The translations under genes were made by a program, and so were the position numbers. Positions 35,523 through 50,041 of a stretch of DNA of 64,000 bases are shown piece by piece; position 1 is the first letter of the stretch, and each line of letters begins with the position of its first letter. This DNA comes from Trichoplax sp. H2 (Eukaryota > Placozoa > Uniplacotomia > Trichoplacea), in contig NOWV01000123.1 in the NCBI GenBank assembly GCA_003344405.1, positions 1 to 64,000 on the forward strand. Reading direction: 5' to 3'. A model generated the notes under the pieces. The model saw only the letters and a program-made list of their open reading frames with translations. It was not told the origin of the DNA and did no database searches.

Positions 35523-38500
35523 CCATTTCTATCAGAATCACCCAGCATCAAGTAATGAATATGATATTCAACATGGCCGGGTAACTCCTGCTCCACCTTA
35601 TCTACATTCCTAAATGATCATATCATGGTATAGGATCAGAATTTTAGTTGATATTAAATTATATAAAATGATCGAGACAGATTTACCAGTATTGCTTTCC
35701 TAATAGTTTAGAAAACCAATGTGAGAAAGTCCTTTTAGCTTCAACAACTGTAATGACACCATCTTTATCGAGATCAATGGTTTGGAATGCATCTCGGGCA
35801 CGCTCAACTTCTCGATTAGTTAACATGGATAGCAAGAATTCCTAATATTTATCCAAAAAAGACATTTGTAATCATTGATAAACAATGGAACTATAAATAG
35901 ACGACGTTATATTAATGATTACCAGAACTAGAAATCTCATCTTGTCTTATGGACTAACCTTATCTCGTTTTGCTAATTTCTTAACAGCTTCAGCATTAAG
36001 AAATTCCCACCAATCCAAAGTACCAGATGAATTCTTATCCATCAATCGAAACTATAATAAATTATTAGCAAGACGAACCTAATTATCTGCAATCAAACAA
36101 GCAAACTAAAATAATTGAAACTTTATACGTGTATCAACAATCCATGAAGTAGAAAGTAGTAGCATTTACGGATTTAACCAATTCTCTAATTGATGGGATT
36201 TACTGTAAAAGCTGTAAAACTTGAATTATATTGCTGTTTCAGCCTCTTCTACATTACTATTTATTTTACTTAATAGTGAATTACTTTTTCCTGATGATAT
36301 TTCTCTTCTACTTCTGTCCATTTCTCTCTTTCTTTCTCGTATTGCGCTTTAGTTGCTTTCATATACTCTTCCAAAGTTACCGTAGAGTCTAGTTTATTGA
36401 GCATTAATTGAGAACAGTCTCAAATCTGTCTGATAATCTATACAAGCGCTTTAACTTTGAAATACCTTGATCAATATCCAGTTGCTGAAAGTGATCAATC
36501 AATTCCTGCATCTCATCCTCTTCAAGCAAGAAATGGATATTCTCCTAAAGAGGAATTTTTGATTGAAAATAGCTCAAAAATAAATTTAATTAGGGGAGTA
36601 AAAATAACCAATGGTACCAAATTTTATCCTTCCTTTCTAGAAAAACTTGATAACTAATAACTGATCGAGAATTAAGAGACTTTATAAAACTTACACATTT
36701 CGGACAACTCCAGCGAAAATTTTTGGCATTATATAATAATTCTGGAGTAGCTCCTTCTTTGCATTCTCCTAGTTTATTTAAGCATTGTTCGTGATAGACT
36801 CTTGTACATATCCGACACGGATATAATTCACTGTTGGCAACATTGTACACATTGCATACGGCACATGAAGTATCTGCTAGAACCTATATCACATTTTTCA
36901 TAAATAGGTGAGATAGATACCATAAAGCAGTGTTTCTGCAGACGATCATTTTCTAAAGTCAATTAATACAACATAGTGGACACTAGCGATCACACTATCT
37001 TTAAGCTAATGATTAATCGAATAGCAGTTCCTGGAAAAGATTATTTACGATGATATAGGAACAGTAGCTAAAATTTCGATCAAGGAAAATGCAGTAGTAG
37101 TCTACAGATATTTATTCTATATGTTAGCCCTTATGAGTGTCATTCTAGATTGCTTATTTAGTTTGGTTGTCTCTCTGATGAATGATTTCCCGTGATAATT
37201 TTAAAGATATAATAGTATCATCAGAGCACGATATCAGAGTCAGGAACTCTCAAATCGAAATATATAATAATTTATACTATGATATGTTGCAATATATACA
37301 GAAATTGCAGTTTTTGTATATGATAAATTAATAATATAATAATAAATAGTACACTTTTTATATATGTAATCCTATATCAGTATCACGACAGCATTGTACT
37401 ATGGATAACTAGTTACAGCTTTCACTATATACTTAAGTACATATTGCTGTAATTATAGTCACAGATTCCATCAGCGATTATCTTGTGAATTATGTGAGTA
37501 AATTACAAAAAGAAATGTAGAAATACTACATAAGAGCTTTACGTTAATACACTTAGTTCTTCCTCTTCAATTTCCTCTATTATAAATACGATAGCTATGA
37601 TTCGAGTATTTTGAGCAATATTTTTAGTGGTCCTGCTCAATATCATAGCAGAAATTCATAAATTGAATATAGAAAATTTTCACCTATTAGTTACGCACAT
37701 TTTATGGTACTTCTAGAACTAGTTCCGAACTTATTTAACAACTTAAAGCTGAAATTATGATTCATTTTTACCCAATATTAACTTTTCTTAGCTTATTTAA
37801 TTATACTAGATGTTAATCGGCTATTAATTCCATAAGGGGTAGTGTGATTAATTAGTTATTATTTGTTACCACAATTAGGTCAAATGATGACAAATGTACT
37901 CTAAAAATTGTTTGCAGTTTCGTACCTCATTTTTCAATAATAATTTTTCTTTTGTTTCCATGTCTTATATGTTACAATAAATTTCCATAATTTTACAATC
38001 TACTCACGCAATAGGAAATTTATACAATAAAACTATTGTTGAAAGGAATATGCCCAAAATAGCACATTTTTAAATAAATTTTTGCTTACTACTGTAGCCG
38101 ATCGATTCAAGTTCTACTATTTCAATAAATCTTAGCAACCGAAAAACTTCATAGTTATAAGATGATAATGTGAAAAAATCTATAATCAACAAATTGATTG
38201 CTCATGGTAGCGTAGAATAAATTTCCTAGTTACTACTTCAAATCAGCGCTAATTTCCCGTTAAAAGCTAAAATATCATCCAAACAGTATTCTATCCTCTT
38301 CATGCGTAATGATAACCAATGTTGAATACTAAATAGGTCATTTTGCTGTGCATTCTCTATTAATGATATTATTTCTTATCTATTAAAGGGCTTGATATCC
38401 CCTAAGAATATCGTTGCACTTTCAATGTTCTCTTGATAACATATTATAACACAATATCTTATCATTTTAAGGGTCCTAATTTAAAATAGAATCAACGATA

Positions 38501-41500
38501 AAAATAGTTATTTATTATAGAATATAAATATTGCAAATTGAATAAAAGTTGGCTCATTAATAAATCAAAGATAATCGTAACTTTAACTGATACAGAAAGA
38601 ATTTCATCTTTATGACGTAGACTTTGGTACTGTATTTTTCTTCGTTCTTTGTCGTTAGAAAATTACAATAAGTGTAAACTTTGACGTCAATCAACTATCA
38701 AAGACTCATTTTCTATGCGCCATTACCGTGATATTTAGCCTTAATTGACCGTTTAATAAAAGGCATGTATTCATTACCATCTCGATATATTAATCATGAT
38801 CTGATTATAAACTACCAATTAAGCTAAGTAATTGCATCAGCGGTTCGTAAGCATGATGCTTTACTATAAGTATGCTGTAAAATATTCATCTCCGGCTAAG
38901 ATCGTTTAAAATTATCCACCCGTTTATAATCGGATCATTTCCAAACGAAGATATTTCTAGTAGAATTGCAATTATCGTCTTCCAGTTGAACTAAGTCATA
39001 AATATAATTAGAACTGTCAATTTATGCATTTGATACATTTTTATATAAGGCGTATAGCAAGACTACATCAGCCAGTACTGATAGTCTTTAATTAGATGAG
39101 TCCAATTACTTTCCCTAAGCGTCCATCGCCATTGAAAATTATTTCATAAATCAAATACATAATGATTATGTAAGAAAAATAAATAAGAATGACGCTTACA
39201 ATTTTTATATTCTTTCTCATTAACATGATATGTATGGAACAAATTATCACCCTTATATGGCAATTTTCGATTCAATCACAGTGTACCATCGTGATTGCAA
39301 GAGACTGACATATTCTATTTAACTGAACCTTCAAATTTATTTCAATATGATGCAAATGCATACGTAGATATGAATAGTGAATAGTCTTCTTCCCGTATGT
39401 TATTTGTTTATCCTACTTTCTGATCCCATTTTAGTATAAGACAAAAATAGATACAAGATAAGCAAATAAAAACTCAAAATGTTGCTTGATTAGAGTTGTA
39501 AATGGAGCAATCAATATTTCTAAATTCTTAGGCTTGCGGGTGAGCCTTAGCGATATGAAGTATGTGCAGCATCAAAATGTCTACAGGAATTGCAGTATAT
39601 CGTATTCTATTATGCGTTATGACTGCCAAGACAAAGATCAAAATTAAAGGTATAAAATGTAAGATAATAGCCTTCATATTATCTATCGCATTAGTGTATA
39701 TATATATAACCTTACGAAATATTAACGTTATGCTATCCATCTAGAGCAGTCAGATAAACACTCTCAGGATACATTAAATATAAGAACATAGGTCAAAACG
39801 TTTTTGAAATCACCGCATTAGTCCTGTGATCACTATAACTTAATTAAGAAGTTATGGATGCTATTTGATAAATTTTACGCCCGTAGGACGATTAAAAATA
39901 TATTATATAAAAAAATTTTAAAATGAAACGAAGCTATTACGTAATCATGAATACATCAGTATTTTCTCAAAATTCTGAGATAATAAAGATAGCTATAAAT
40001 TTAAAGTAAGGACTGTTTGAGTCAAACGAGATATACGTAGTACACTGAAACTACATCGATACAAATATATGTGCAGAGAGTATGCTACGTTATTCTGAAC
40101 TAGTAATTTTAACAATTCCTTGTCTTGTAATAAAATTACCAGTTGTGATTTGAATCATTCTTTCAAGGTGGGTGCATAAAGTAACTGTTTATGCTAACAA
40201 ATAGAGAGACAGAAAGATTCATTGAAAGCTTCCAACTTTTGACAAACTGCCTGTAGTATTGGGATGACTTATTTTATTTTTAACGTTTCTAGCCTAGGAT
40301 TTTAGCTTTTATCACAAACATATATGATATCATCATTCATTAAAAGCTTGTCTTGTTTCTATCATTTAAAACTGTTACTAAAGCACATCAATCCTTGTAT
40401 ACTAAAAGTAATTACAACTACCATAGAAAAAATTAATCGTTTTCAAATAAAATTCTTCATTAACTGATACTTGATGTAAACACCGTTAATGTGCAGTATA
40501 TTTGATAGAACTATTTCCCTATATTCATCTTCATAGATAGTAATTTTAGAAGTGAAAGCATCATCGTATATGTAATATTTCATCAATCTATGATCTAGAA
40601 CTAAAGATAGCAAAAGATGTTTACCATCATCGCAGCACCATTAATGTTGAATCACATTTAAATATCTAATGGCTAAGACCGGCCTAATCATAAATATTTC
40701 ATAAAAAGGATTTTTTTTCGTGACTCTTTTACTTAGAAATTAATATTTTAATAAATCTATCATTAAATCACTTTCTTCTGCGGTTTGCGTATTATAATAT
40801 TGGCAAAATAACTTGTATGTTAAAAGACTTAAAATAACATGGACTATAAATGTTCTTCATCCCATTTTAAGTAATCTGTACATAAAAATAAACTATGGCA
40901 AAAGTAATCATTACTATGTAATTCAAAAACAAATTATAATCGTTCAAGCCAAAATATCCGTAAGAAAAGACTAACGCTCCAAGATTCCCTTCACCCATCC
41001 AGTAAGGTATCGTAAAGACCTCTAGCTACTCTTTATCTTATCCAATCGACAGAGTATTCATAATTAAAGGCCGTCAAGACGATTATGAGCACAATACTTA
41101 GTAATGCTATAGCCTTTATAAATTTTAAAACCCATTAAAACCCGAAACTATGCCTTTTAAATTATGTATTCGGCAGCCTTCTTCTATACGGTTCTACGGT
41201 TACAACACTCTTCAATGCATGTTATAAGGTATTATTTCTCGTTCGTTGGCAGTACATACAGTGTATATTTGATATCTTGTAAAAGTTTGAAGCAATAGCG
41301 ATATAACTTAATAAAGGAAATGGATTAATTATAGTCCTATGGACGTATTATCGGACTTTTACACTGATTTTAGAAATCATCAATATTTATGTGAAGATTA
41401 ATATTAGAAAATGACTAACCTTTTCGTCGGGACCGATTATGTATGTCAAATTAGCTTTTGGAAGCTCAGTAGTAACACCGTGATCTAAGCATAAATCAAA

Positions 41501-42421
41501 TGTGCCAATTTTTAATGATTTCTTCCTAGATAGCATGGCAGCCCTTAAATCATCGTCGAGAGTTGGATCATTTGCTTTCAGCCTAGCCCAAGCTTGATTA
41601 GAATCTTGATAAGTTACTTTATCGCCATTACTAGAATCGCGATCGTTACCGTTATGATTACCGGCATCTAACAAATATCATGAACATAATTGCTGTATTA
41701 GTTTTACCATTTTTCTCATTAAAGTATCTTATCCGCGTTACAAATTTACCAAATATCTCGGCAATTATTTTAAATTATACCGCTATAGAAACTATTTAAA
41801 CGTGATATATTAATTACATCGTTTCCATCAGCGAAATAGATCATTCAGATTTCAAGTTATTAAACAACTTTTAATATTTAAATCGTTACTGGTACGACTC
41901 AAAGTATTTACGAATATCGTCATCTACAAGTAATATTATTATTTCTATTGCCATCGGCATCAAGGCGTCAAGTGCAAATTATCAAACATCTCTCTATTTC
42001 AATTAGTATTACTAGAAAAGCTCTCGTATATTAGATTAGTGTTACTAATTTTCTTATCACCATAAATCATAAATTTCGCAAATTATTAAATATCTATATG
42101 ACACTTTCCAGCTATGCAGTAAGAATTTTTTATATAGATCACCCCAGCTTGTTTTTATCGTCATTAAAGATGATCAAACTCATAAGCAATAACAACATTT
42201 CGAAATGTAGTATTAACAGCAAGGCAGCCAAAATTGTTACATAACTTGCCTTGATGAATATTCTCATCACGATGAGGTAAATGATCGTTATTTTCTTTGT
42301 CTTCTTCGCCATTGACTGGTAATTTACGATGAGATCCGCTATTCTTCATATTGTTGGTCGCAACTGCAGTAGTAGCAGCCTGTACCATTTTATTGCGATT
42401 ACGACCAAAAACTATTCCCAT
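35523..42421 (-). CDS. PHF24: PHF24/GINIP-like PHD-finger and EF-hand protein, 8 exons found, 3' incomplete
   Basis: Exons on the minus strand: 42421-42250, 41667-41420, 36883-36695, 36544-36466, 36418-36285, 36051-35959, 35841-35687, 35609-35523; phases agree. The protein begins MGIVFGRNRN, a possible N-myristoylation start as in vertebrate PHF24 (MG..). SNQAWARLKAND precedes a PHD-like finger at residues 147-203 (CAVC, CRIC, H, C, CPKC; the stretch LYPCRICTRVYHEQC is close to vertebrate PHF24). Two EF-hand loops follow: DKNSSGTLDWWE (279-290) and DLDKDGVITVVE (328-339), both canonical. The last exon ends in DSDRNG, the first half of a third loop, right at a GTAAGA donor; reading on gives a stop two bases later, so an unseen exon is likely. 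About 386 residues are covered against about 400 in mammals. Mammalian PHF24 is a neuronal Gi-interacting protein; the role here is not known. Confidence 0.8.
36884..41419 (-). other. 4.5-kb intron of the PHF24-like gene
   Basis: By far the longest intron found in the window. Exon 2 ends at 41420 with GTTAGT, and the PHD exon starts at 36883 after GATATAG, both in phase 0. I see no exon, RNA gene or complete mobile element inside it, only AT-rich sequence with short open frames on both strands (for example 39528-39744). Confidence 0.6.
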
Positions 42422-45400
42422 CTTTATGTTCAATCGACTTACAACTAGAATGATGAGCTGCAATTACTGTATAAATTAGTATATCAAAAAGTACTCTAAA
42501 TCAATGGATTTTGAAATCGAAAAGAGTTAATCCAAGTGAAAAGCAGGAAGTTAAATCTGAGGGTGTTCTTTTCAATATTTAAAAATATCAGCGGGACAAT
42601 AACCTAGTTATTGAAAAATAAAAAAAAATTGATATCAACATCTTGTCAATGAAGCATTTTTCCCCTATTCTTTCATGGCAAATAAAATATAAAATATTTT
42701 CATTCCATTCACAACATCATTGTGTGTTTGCGCAGTAACTACATTTTTGGGTGTCTACTTGTAACTAATACCGTAGTAATTTATGCTCTTATATAGAGTT
42801 AGAAGTCAATTCATTACATTATTTCAGGATAAAACCATTAGTAAATAGACTAGGTCGAATATTCGCCTAGCCTATATTACTCTACATGCCTGTATTACTT
42901 TTGAGAAGAATAGACGGCAAATGTCAGACGCAGTTAATACCATTTAAAATGCTATCGATCAAAGTCATGAAAATTATTCACACATCGCACCGACTATAAC
43001 TAGAAATACAGTATACTATTGACGATTATAAAAGAAAAATTATAACTTGATTAAAGTACAAACTAATTATTTAGTTTTCAGATATCAAGTTTACACGTAA
43101 TACTAGACAAATCGATTGTTTCAAATAGAATTGTAAATGCCTGATTATCGTCATAGCACTGTACTGTATTTACAAAGTCTAATATCTGTTGAACGATGAA
43201 AATTCGTTTTACATTTTAAGTAATTACAGTAATATTGCAGCGTAATGTATCCGAAATGCTCGTCAACATATATATGATGTCATGGTAATGATAGCTGATT
43301 AAATAATTTATTAAATCTGTATTGATACTCAGTTCAGTAATAAATAGCAGAGGAGTTTATAAGATGGATAAATTAATAATTTATGTGCTCCATGTTGAAT
43401 TTTCAGTAAATGTTTCAAATAGGCATGAAAAAATTATAGGAATATAGCAATTAATCTATACAAATTTTTCATTATAATTGAAATTTACACACAGGAGGAT
43501 TATATAAATAAATATACTAATGTTATTGGAATAAAAATATTATTTGAGTAAAATTTCTTTAAGACGGTAAAATAAACGTTGTAAAAATTGGGGGAATATT
43601 ATAGGTTAAATAAAATCCTATATTATACTGCTACAAGTTTATAATAATGAGTAAGAGAGCCTTTGAACTATAGTAATTAGCTAGCATGAATTTTCCTCTA
43701 AAGTTGAGAACAGAAGGAGGATTATACAAGAAAACAATAAGGCAAATCAAATCCTATTTAAGGTATGTAACAAATATGTAGCAGACGTGAGAAAATTATT
43801 AAAGTCGAAATGCCGTCATTAATTCAAGCAGATTTCCAGTAACACAATTAATTGACGTAGAAAGATTTAGGGATACAGTAAGCTCAACCTAATCATATTC
43901 ATAATATACCAGTCGGCAATAATGATACCATATTAATGACATCCGATTTAATGGTCTATTTTAACTCTTGTAGAATTTGTGTTCAAGTAATAAATAGATA
44001 AGAAAGTACTACTCCAATACTGCAAAATGAAATCAAAAATTACTTAATTTATAAAAATTATAAATTGTGATTGAATCTAATTTCAAAAGTGTATAATCAT
44101 GAACGTTCAAATACGGCTACAGTATGTTATTTCTCACTCAGAATACGTTTCTTAAAATATAATAAAATGCGTATACTATATATATGCAAGCTATTTACAT
44201 ATATTTATTATAATTAAATGACACTAATACTTACCGTAGGTAAAATGTCCTGTCTTCAATAACTAATAATTAAGAAGAAAATTATGCTATACTATTTCTG
44301 GTATAAATAGACTAATCCTATAATACTAACGTTTTTCCATTACTGTGTATCTATGGATTTGTAGGATATTGTATCAATGTAATGTCAGCATTTTATGATC
44401 TATTGCGCTATACAATAATAATATTACTTGCAAGTACTTTATCTAAATTATACATAACAGTCGAAGAGGAGAATGTAGTATGTAAGGCTATAAACTGAGA
44501 CATAATTATTGTTAGCACAACTTGAAACTTTTACACACCTATAAACGATGCTGTTACGAAGGACAGCTCTCCTAATAAAACACAGGATTAGAGAAATTCT
44601 GAGTTGTTTTCTCGCTACCCTAACAGTAATACTGCATTTAGCGATTATTAATCTACTCAATTCTGAATGATTAATCTATTTCAAAGCCATGGTCTATTGC
44701 ATGATTGATTTTTATTAGCAGTACATAATATCTGCAATTATATTACTAAATAACTTACGTCACTTATGTATTTATCCAAAATTTACTATCAAGATATTAA
44801 GACTGGATGCGCCTTCAAAGCTACAATAAACTAATTATTTTTCTTTTCTTACAGCTAAAATTAGTCGTATTTAGAAGACTGCAAGTTTCGTCATCCTCAT
44901 GATATGTCACTGCAATTTCTTTAAATGATAAAATGGGAAGAATAAAATAAAATAATTCCCTTAATAACGACTGAAATAGTCAGCAAAATATCGTAATAAT
45001 AACATATTGGCAAGGTCTAAAAAATTTTATATTATTTAAATTCTTCGATAATTGTACCGTAACTAACTTTGTTCCTTTAAGTATCTTGCGAAAATTAGCT
45101 ATGTTATTTTATTCACAAAACTATACACATAAAGCCAAGCAGGTGTTATTTTTAATATTAAGGGTCATTAAATGAATAATTAAACTATTCTACTAGCAAA
45201 TGCTCTAAAGTGAATAGAATATGAGACTATACACGAATTATAATGACAACTGACATCATAGTCTTTATTCCAATAAAATAGACATCCTTACTACCTAAAT
45301 TTAATCGTCAATGATGTTATTTTGATATGATATTTCTATTTTATTATGCCAATCAGTGTCATCTGTGATATTTATTTTTAGTTTTGTTTTCAACTTTCAC

Positions 45401-48400
45401 CTAGCTACGATATTGATGAATGACTCGAATTTTTGAGCGATAAACTCTAATTTCAGATAGAATATCATTTTATAATTGCCTCAAAAGAGAATTGTTTATA
45501 AAAATCGTCTTAAAGTAAAAATATTGTCAACTCCTAAAATGACAGCTATAAATCCTAAAATGCTCATAATATTAAGTTTAATAGCGATTGTGAAAGTTTA
45601 TTTTATTCATTGGTCTGATTTCCTTCTTAATTAACATATAAAAAGAATTAAAATAACACCGTTTCTGCAGGTATTCTAGATTTAGGAGAAAATTTCTAAT
45701 CCTTCGAAAATGAAAGCTGAATGCTAAGAAATCAGCTTAATAAATTTGATTTTAATTATGAAACTTCAATCTAATATGTCCATTACAGTTCTGTAATTGT
45801 AAAGTAGTAAAGTGAGATCGTTAAATCGATTTTACTCGTATTTTAGATTATTAAACAGAAATTATTCTGTCCCGATAGGCAAAGCTAAAAAGTAAATAGC
45901 TATTTAATTAAACTCAAATTGGTTACAAGGCTTCATTCAATATGCTGCCTTGTTTTTCTTTCCAATTCCATAATACAAAAGAGTAACATAAGATTGACGC
46001 TATCGTGCATAACTGTGCTATTCACTGTGTCTGAATGATTTGGCTACCAAGATATACGATAAAAATCTTTCATTCCAAACGAAAAGTATTTTTAAAATAG
46101 TACAGCAATAGTCTAATTATGTAGAAAATTTCCGTAGTGAATGCTGTTGACAGATAAAAATAATATCAAATTATTTCACATACAATTTCTAACTAGTTCA
46201 ATTAATACTATAGGGTAATTCAGTCTATTACTTGGTAATAACTCTACGCATGAAATTTTCTTTGATAATGAATTAATAATTATTGTAATTTAGTTCCTCT
46301 TAACATTTACTGTTTTCGGATATCATAAAGAACGAATTAATATTCAGTGGCTGCTGCAAATAGTTATCCAACAACAATCTTAACTGAAGCAAATTACAGT
46401 TTTACATAACAATCCAATATCAATGTTTAATGTAATAGTCCGACCTTAACCTTACCCAATACTAAATTAAGCGTTATTATCTTCATACTAATGAAATTTT
46501 TAAAGATTTCTCTTAAGCATTGCAAGCGGATATTTTATCTGGCTTAATTAATCTTACCGGAAAATAAAGATATTTCATTATCCTTATCCTAATTATTTTG
46601 GACAATATAATTATGGATGTAAATGGTTTGGACTTTATTCTTTGATTTTAAAATCTTTAGACTTATATTATTGTTATAGGAATAGGCTATTACGCTTTCG
46701 TGAATTATTTTAGGTTAATATGGAATATAAAATGAGCAGTTTGAACTTGAAAAATTTTCTTGGTACATGATAGAGCTGCGTAGAACCACAGTCTTATTAC
46801 GTCTATGCAAAACTACAGAGTAGTTTATAAACTAAAGGGTATGCTTAGGAAGATCAAGAAATATTATCGCCATCGAGTTCTTGCAACTATATGAAACCAA
46901 TCACAGCTTCTATGATCGGATATTGAATTTTTACGAATTAATAATGTTATCATCTTACTTTTTAGCTATATAAATAATGGTCACCTTACAGAATTAGACT
47001 GACAAATTTTAAAGAATTTATACCACGATTGTTAGTTACACTACCAACATGATATAAAACAGATAGCTAGCTTGAAAATTTAGAACTTAATGAAGGGTAA
47101 TACGTGTGCATTGTACAGTATACTGTTCCGACTATGAAATATAGTGACGAGCTTACAAAATCGGACGGTGAAATTTTCTGGAGTAAACAGTATTATCGTT
47201 GATGTATTAGACTAGGCAAATCTAATAAGTATCGTATAAAATCAGAGCGCGAACTTCAAGTGCTCGGAGAACAATAAGCCGCAATATTATATCCATACAG
47301 AATTAATAGTTAGTTCATAAATTAGAAAGACAGTGAATTTTAAGGATCGACAGTGCTAGTCTTGCACATTATGGTCATATACTCCCAGAAATCAATAAAT
47401 GAGAGTTAGATAGAGATGTTTAAGACTAATGATTATTTTTTTTAAATTCATATGGTACGGTATGAGATTTAAGGAATAAAGCTACTATTTCTGCGATGCT
47501 GTAACTACGTAACGTCAATAGCTAGCTAACAAAATCAAAAGTGAAGAATTTTAATGGATTAAAGGACTCGAATACTATTACGGCAACTATGTACGAGTCG
47601 TAAAATCTACTGACAGCTTATAAGATCAATTAGTTATCACTTAATCACTGATAAACCTGCTATTACATTTCAATATAGAGAAAGGCATTTTAGGACGTAT
47701 AAATTCATTCTGAATGTATACAAACTAGCGTAAGGACATGAAAGAGACTATACCCATCAGTTGTATGTCCAACTTCTAAATGTGAATCTGAACGATTTTC
47801 AAAGTAGTGTACCGGGGTAGACTGAATTTATTAATTTATTTGTATCCCATGTGTACATAATTTATTACTTCTTTGATTGTGATGATCCATAATATTGGAT
47901 GCCGTTATTTTAATATCATACTTCACTTTCCTAAATTCCAAGTAGTCTATCTGCTTTGATTAGTTAATTTAAGTATTAAGGCATTCAGAGAAGCAAAATA
48001 AACAGCAGAGAATAGAATAAACTATAGCACTGTCTGTATTATGTTTAAATGGCTAAAAATTATCACTAGCAATGCTATTAATTTCGATCAGCTACCTAAG
48101 ATGTAATTAATAGCTGAGTGAATTACGTGCAAATCAACCTCATCAAGGTTATGAATAGAAATTAATCATTTTTTTAATTTATAATTTATAATATTTTCAT
48201 GTAATTGAGTAATAAATATATTGTAGTAAAAAGTAATTGATCAATTTTCTTCAATCATATTATGATAAAGAAATAAAGCCTGAACCGGTACTAGAAAAAT
48301 TCAGAATATGCTTTATCAAATGAATATAATATGTTATGTATACTGTATATGTCATAAAACATTTTAACTCCATGATTGTTTAGCAGTTTCAGTTGATTTT

Positions 48401-48536
48401 GTGTCATTTCAAATTCTGGACAAGTTAAGAGTATTAGTAGGTACTGGATTCTTGGTTCCCCACTAGACTTTCTAGGAAAATTACTTGAATAAAATCTTGT
48501 AAGTCCATCTCCTGGGACATCTAATTCAATAAATAG
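42422..48536. other. Long gene-free AT-rich stretch
   Basis: No spliced coding pattern, LTR or RNA gene recognised. The promoter of the PHF24-like gene must lie at its left end. A minus-strand frame at 48291-48539 (with SSNFPRKSSGEPRIQYLL) has less AT-biased composition than its surroundings and might be an exon or pseudogene scrap, but it has no splice partner. Confidence 0.4.
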
Positions 48537-48623
48537 CACTAAGGTACGAAATTGAAAAGATGTCTGCTACAGTGAGTTACTACTTAATAAAGCAGACACT
48601 ATCATAAATTTCGTACTTTAGTG
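48537..48623. mobile_element. Small fold-back element, 17-bp terminal inverted repeats
   Basis: The ends 48537-48553 (CACTAAGGTACGAAATT) and 48607-48623 are reverse complements at 16 of 17 positions. An inner pair, GTCTGCT (48562-48568) and AGCAGAC (48591-48597), extends the stem. The 87-bp unit folds on itself and resembles a MITE-type remnant. No target duplication is evident. Confidence 0.75.
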
Positions 48624-49401
48624 TTATAATTTGATAAATTATATAAATGATATTACAACATTTATGATTTAATATGATGGTATTTGACCAAGTAAACATG
48701 CCTGTTGTCAAATCTAAGTTTATAAATGGGTATATCTTATGCTTTATTTATGCCACGTACCGGCTATCTAAATAATAGCACTTGTGATACGGATACTTCG
48801 AAATGAAATAATTAAGAGAAGTAATAGCTTTTCATTTTTAATCACATCGTATCATAATTATAATAAGTCTGCTAGCGAATTCATGATTGTCTAAAAAACA
48901 CCAAGAGCAATTCTAAACAATGAAATAGTAGATTACGCATAAGGTATATTAGCTAGGCGTTTCTAAATAAGCCTATAACGTTTACCTTGTAATCAAGATA
49001 ACGTTATCAAAATCGATGAGTTTATACATTTTATTAATGAAGATATAATGCTAATATCACGAAAAATCTGACAATGTAATTTCACATTACGATAATAATT
49101 TACCCAATATTATTTCACCCTTAAAATCATACGTGTAAAAGTATATGATTGTGCTCTGTATAAGTAATTCTAGCTTGAATAAAATATTTGCAATACTATA
49201 AATGTATATAATCCTTTAATATGCTAAATGTGCTGGTATAATTTGAAAGCCTTTTTTTCTCGTAAAGTATCATAAGGTAATCGAATAATATGAGATATAT
49301 TGCATTATTACATAGTACATTATTAATTTAATCTACGAAATCTCAGTTTAAATTTCGCATCGATTCCTCCACTTATTTTCAGATAGTTAGCATTTAAATA
49401 T

Positions 49402-50041
49402 ATAGTTGTGACAGTGTTATATACTGTATTACAGTAGAAATATCTATGTTAGGATAATTCTGTTAGCCTATTCTTATTTACTTAACTTTTAATTTGGATA
49501 TACTGTGTTTTTATATAGCACTGACTTTTTATGACAGTGACACATATACGCATACTGAAATTAATAGTTATAATAGGGAATGCAAATCATCTACTTACAG
49601 TTCGAATCATTGTGATTGTAATTTACTTATGGTAGATTGTAAATTATCGTGGAAATGTTCCGTGATAGGACATATCGTAATCTGCCTATTCTGTATTAGT
49701 TATCAGATATCTATTTTCTTAATTACTGTTGTCTGCATTAAGGGAGCAGTAGCTAAAATTAATATCTAATTCAGTGAATGATTCCAAAGTTAATCGTACT
49801 AACTATGACTCATGAACTATTGAGGAAGAGGATATAAATGCAGTATATCATGTAATAAAGTCGATTCTTAAATTTGGTGCTTAACCTTAAATTCGAGGCG
49901 TCTAAGTCTTTGTGTAGTCTGCTAGTAAAGCAAAAGTGTTTCTGATAGAGCAGATATCGTTCCTTGATACGTGGTTCAAGGAATTGACTTATTGATCGTA
50001 CATTACGTTATCTTGCTGCAGAGCTGTTTTGTGACAATAGT
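49402..50041 (+). mobile_element. Solo LTR, family B (630 bp), with 5-bp target duplication
   Basis: The LTR is 49407-50036, flanked by ATAGT on both sides. It begins TGTGACAGTG and ends TTTTGTGACA. A GGATATAAATGC box is followed by GTAATAAAG. It has exactly the same length as the reversed copy at 29395-30024 and is nearly identical to it. The shared frame starting MDILCF inside both copies is LTR sequence and not a gene. Confidence 0.9.

Noticed and set aside
36457-36657. Plus-strand 66-residue frame
   Set aside because: Antisense to the PHF24-like exon at 36544-36466 and the neighbouring intron.
48291-48539. 82-residue minus-strand frame containing SSNFPRKSSGEPRIQYLL
   Set aside because: The composition is slightly protein-like, but there is no partner exon, no motif and no family. 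Kept only as a remark in the stretch description.
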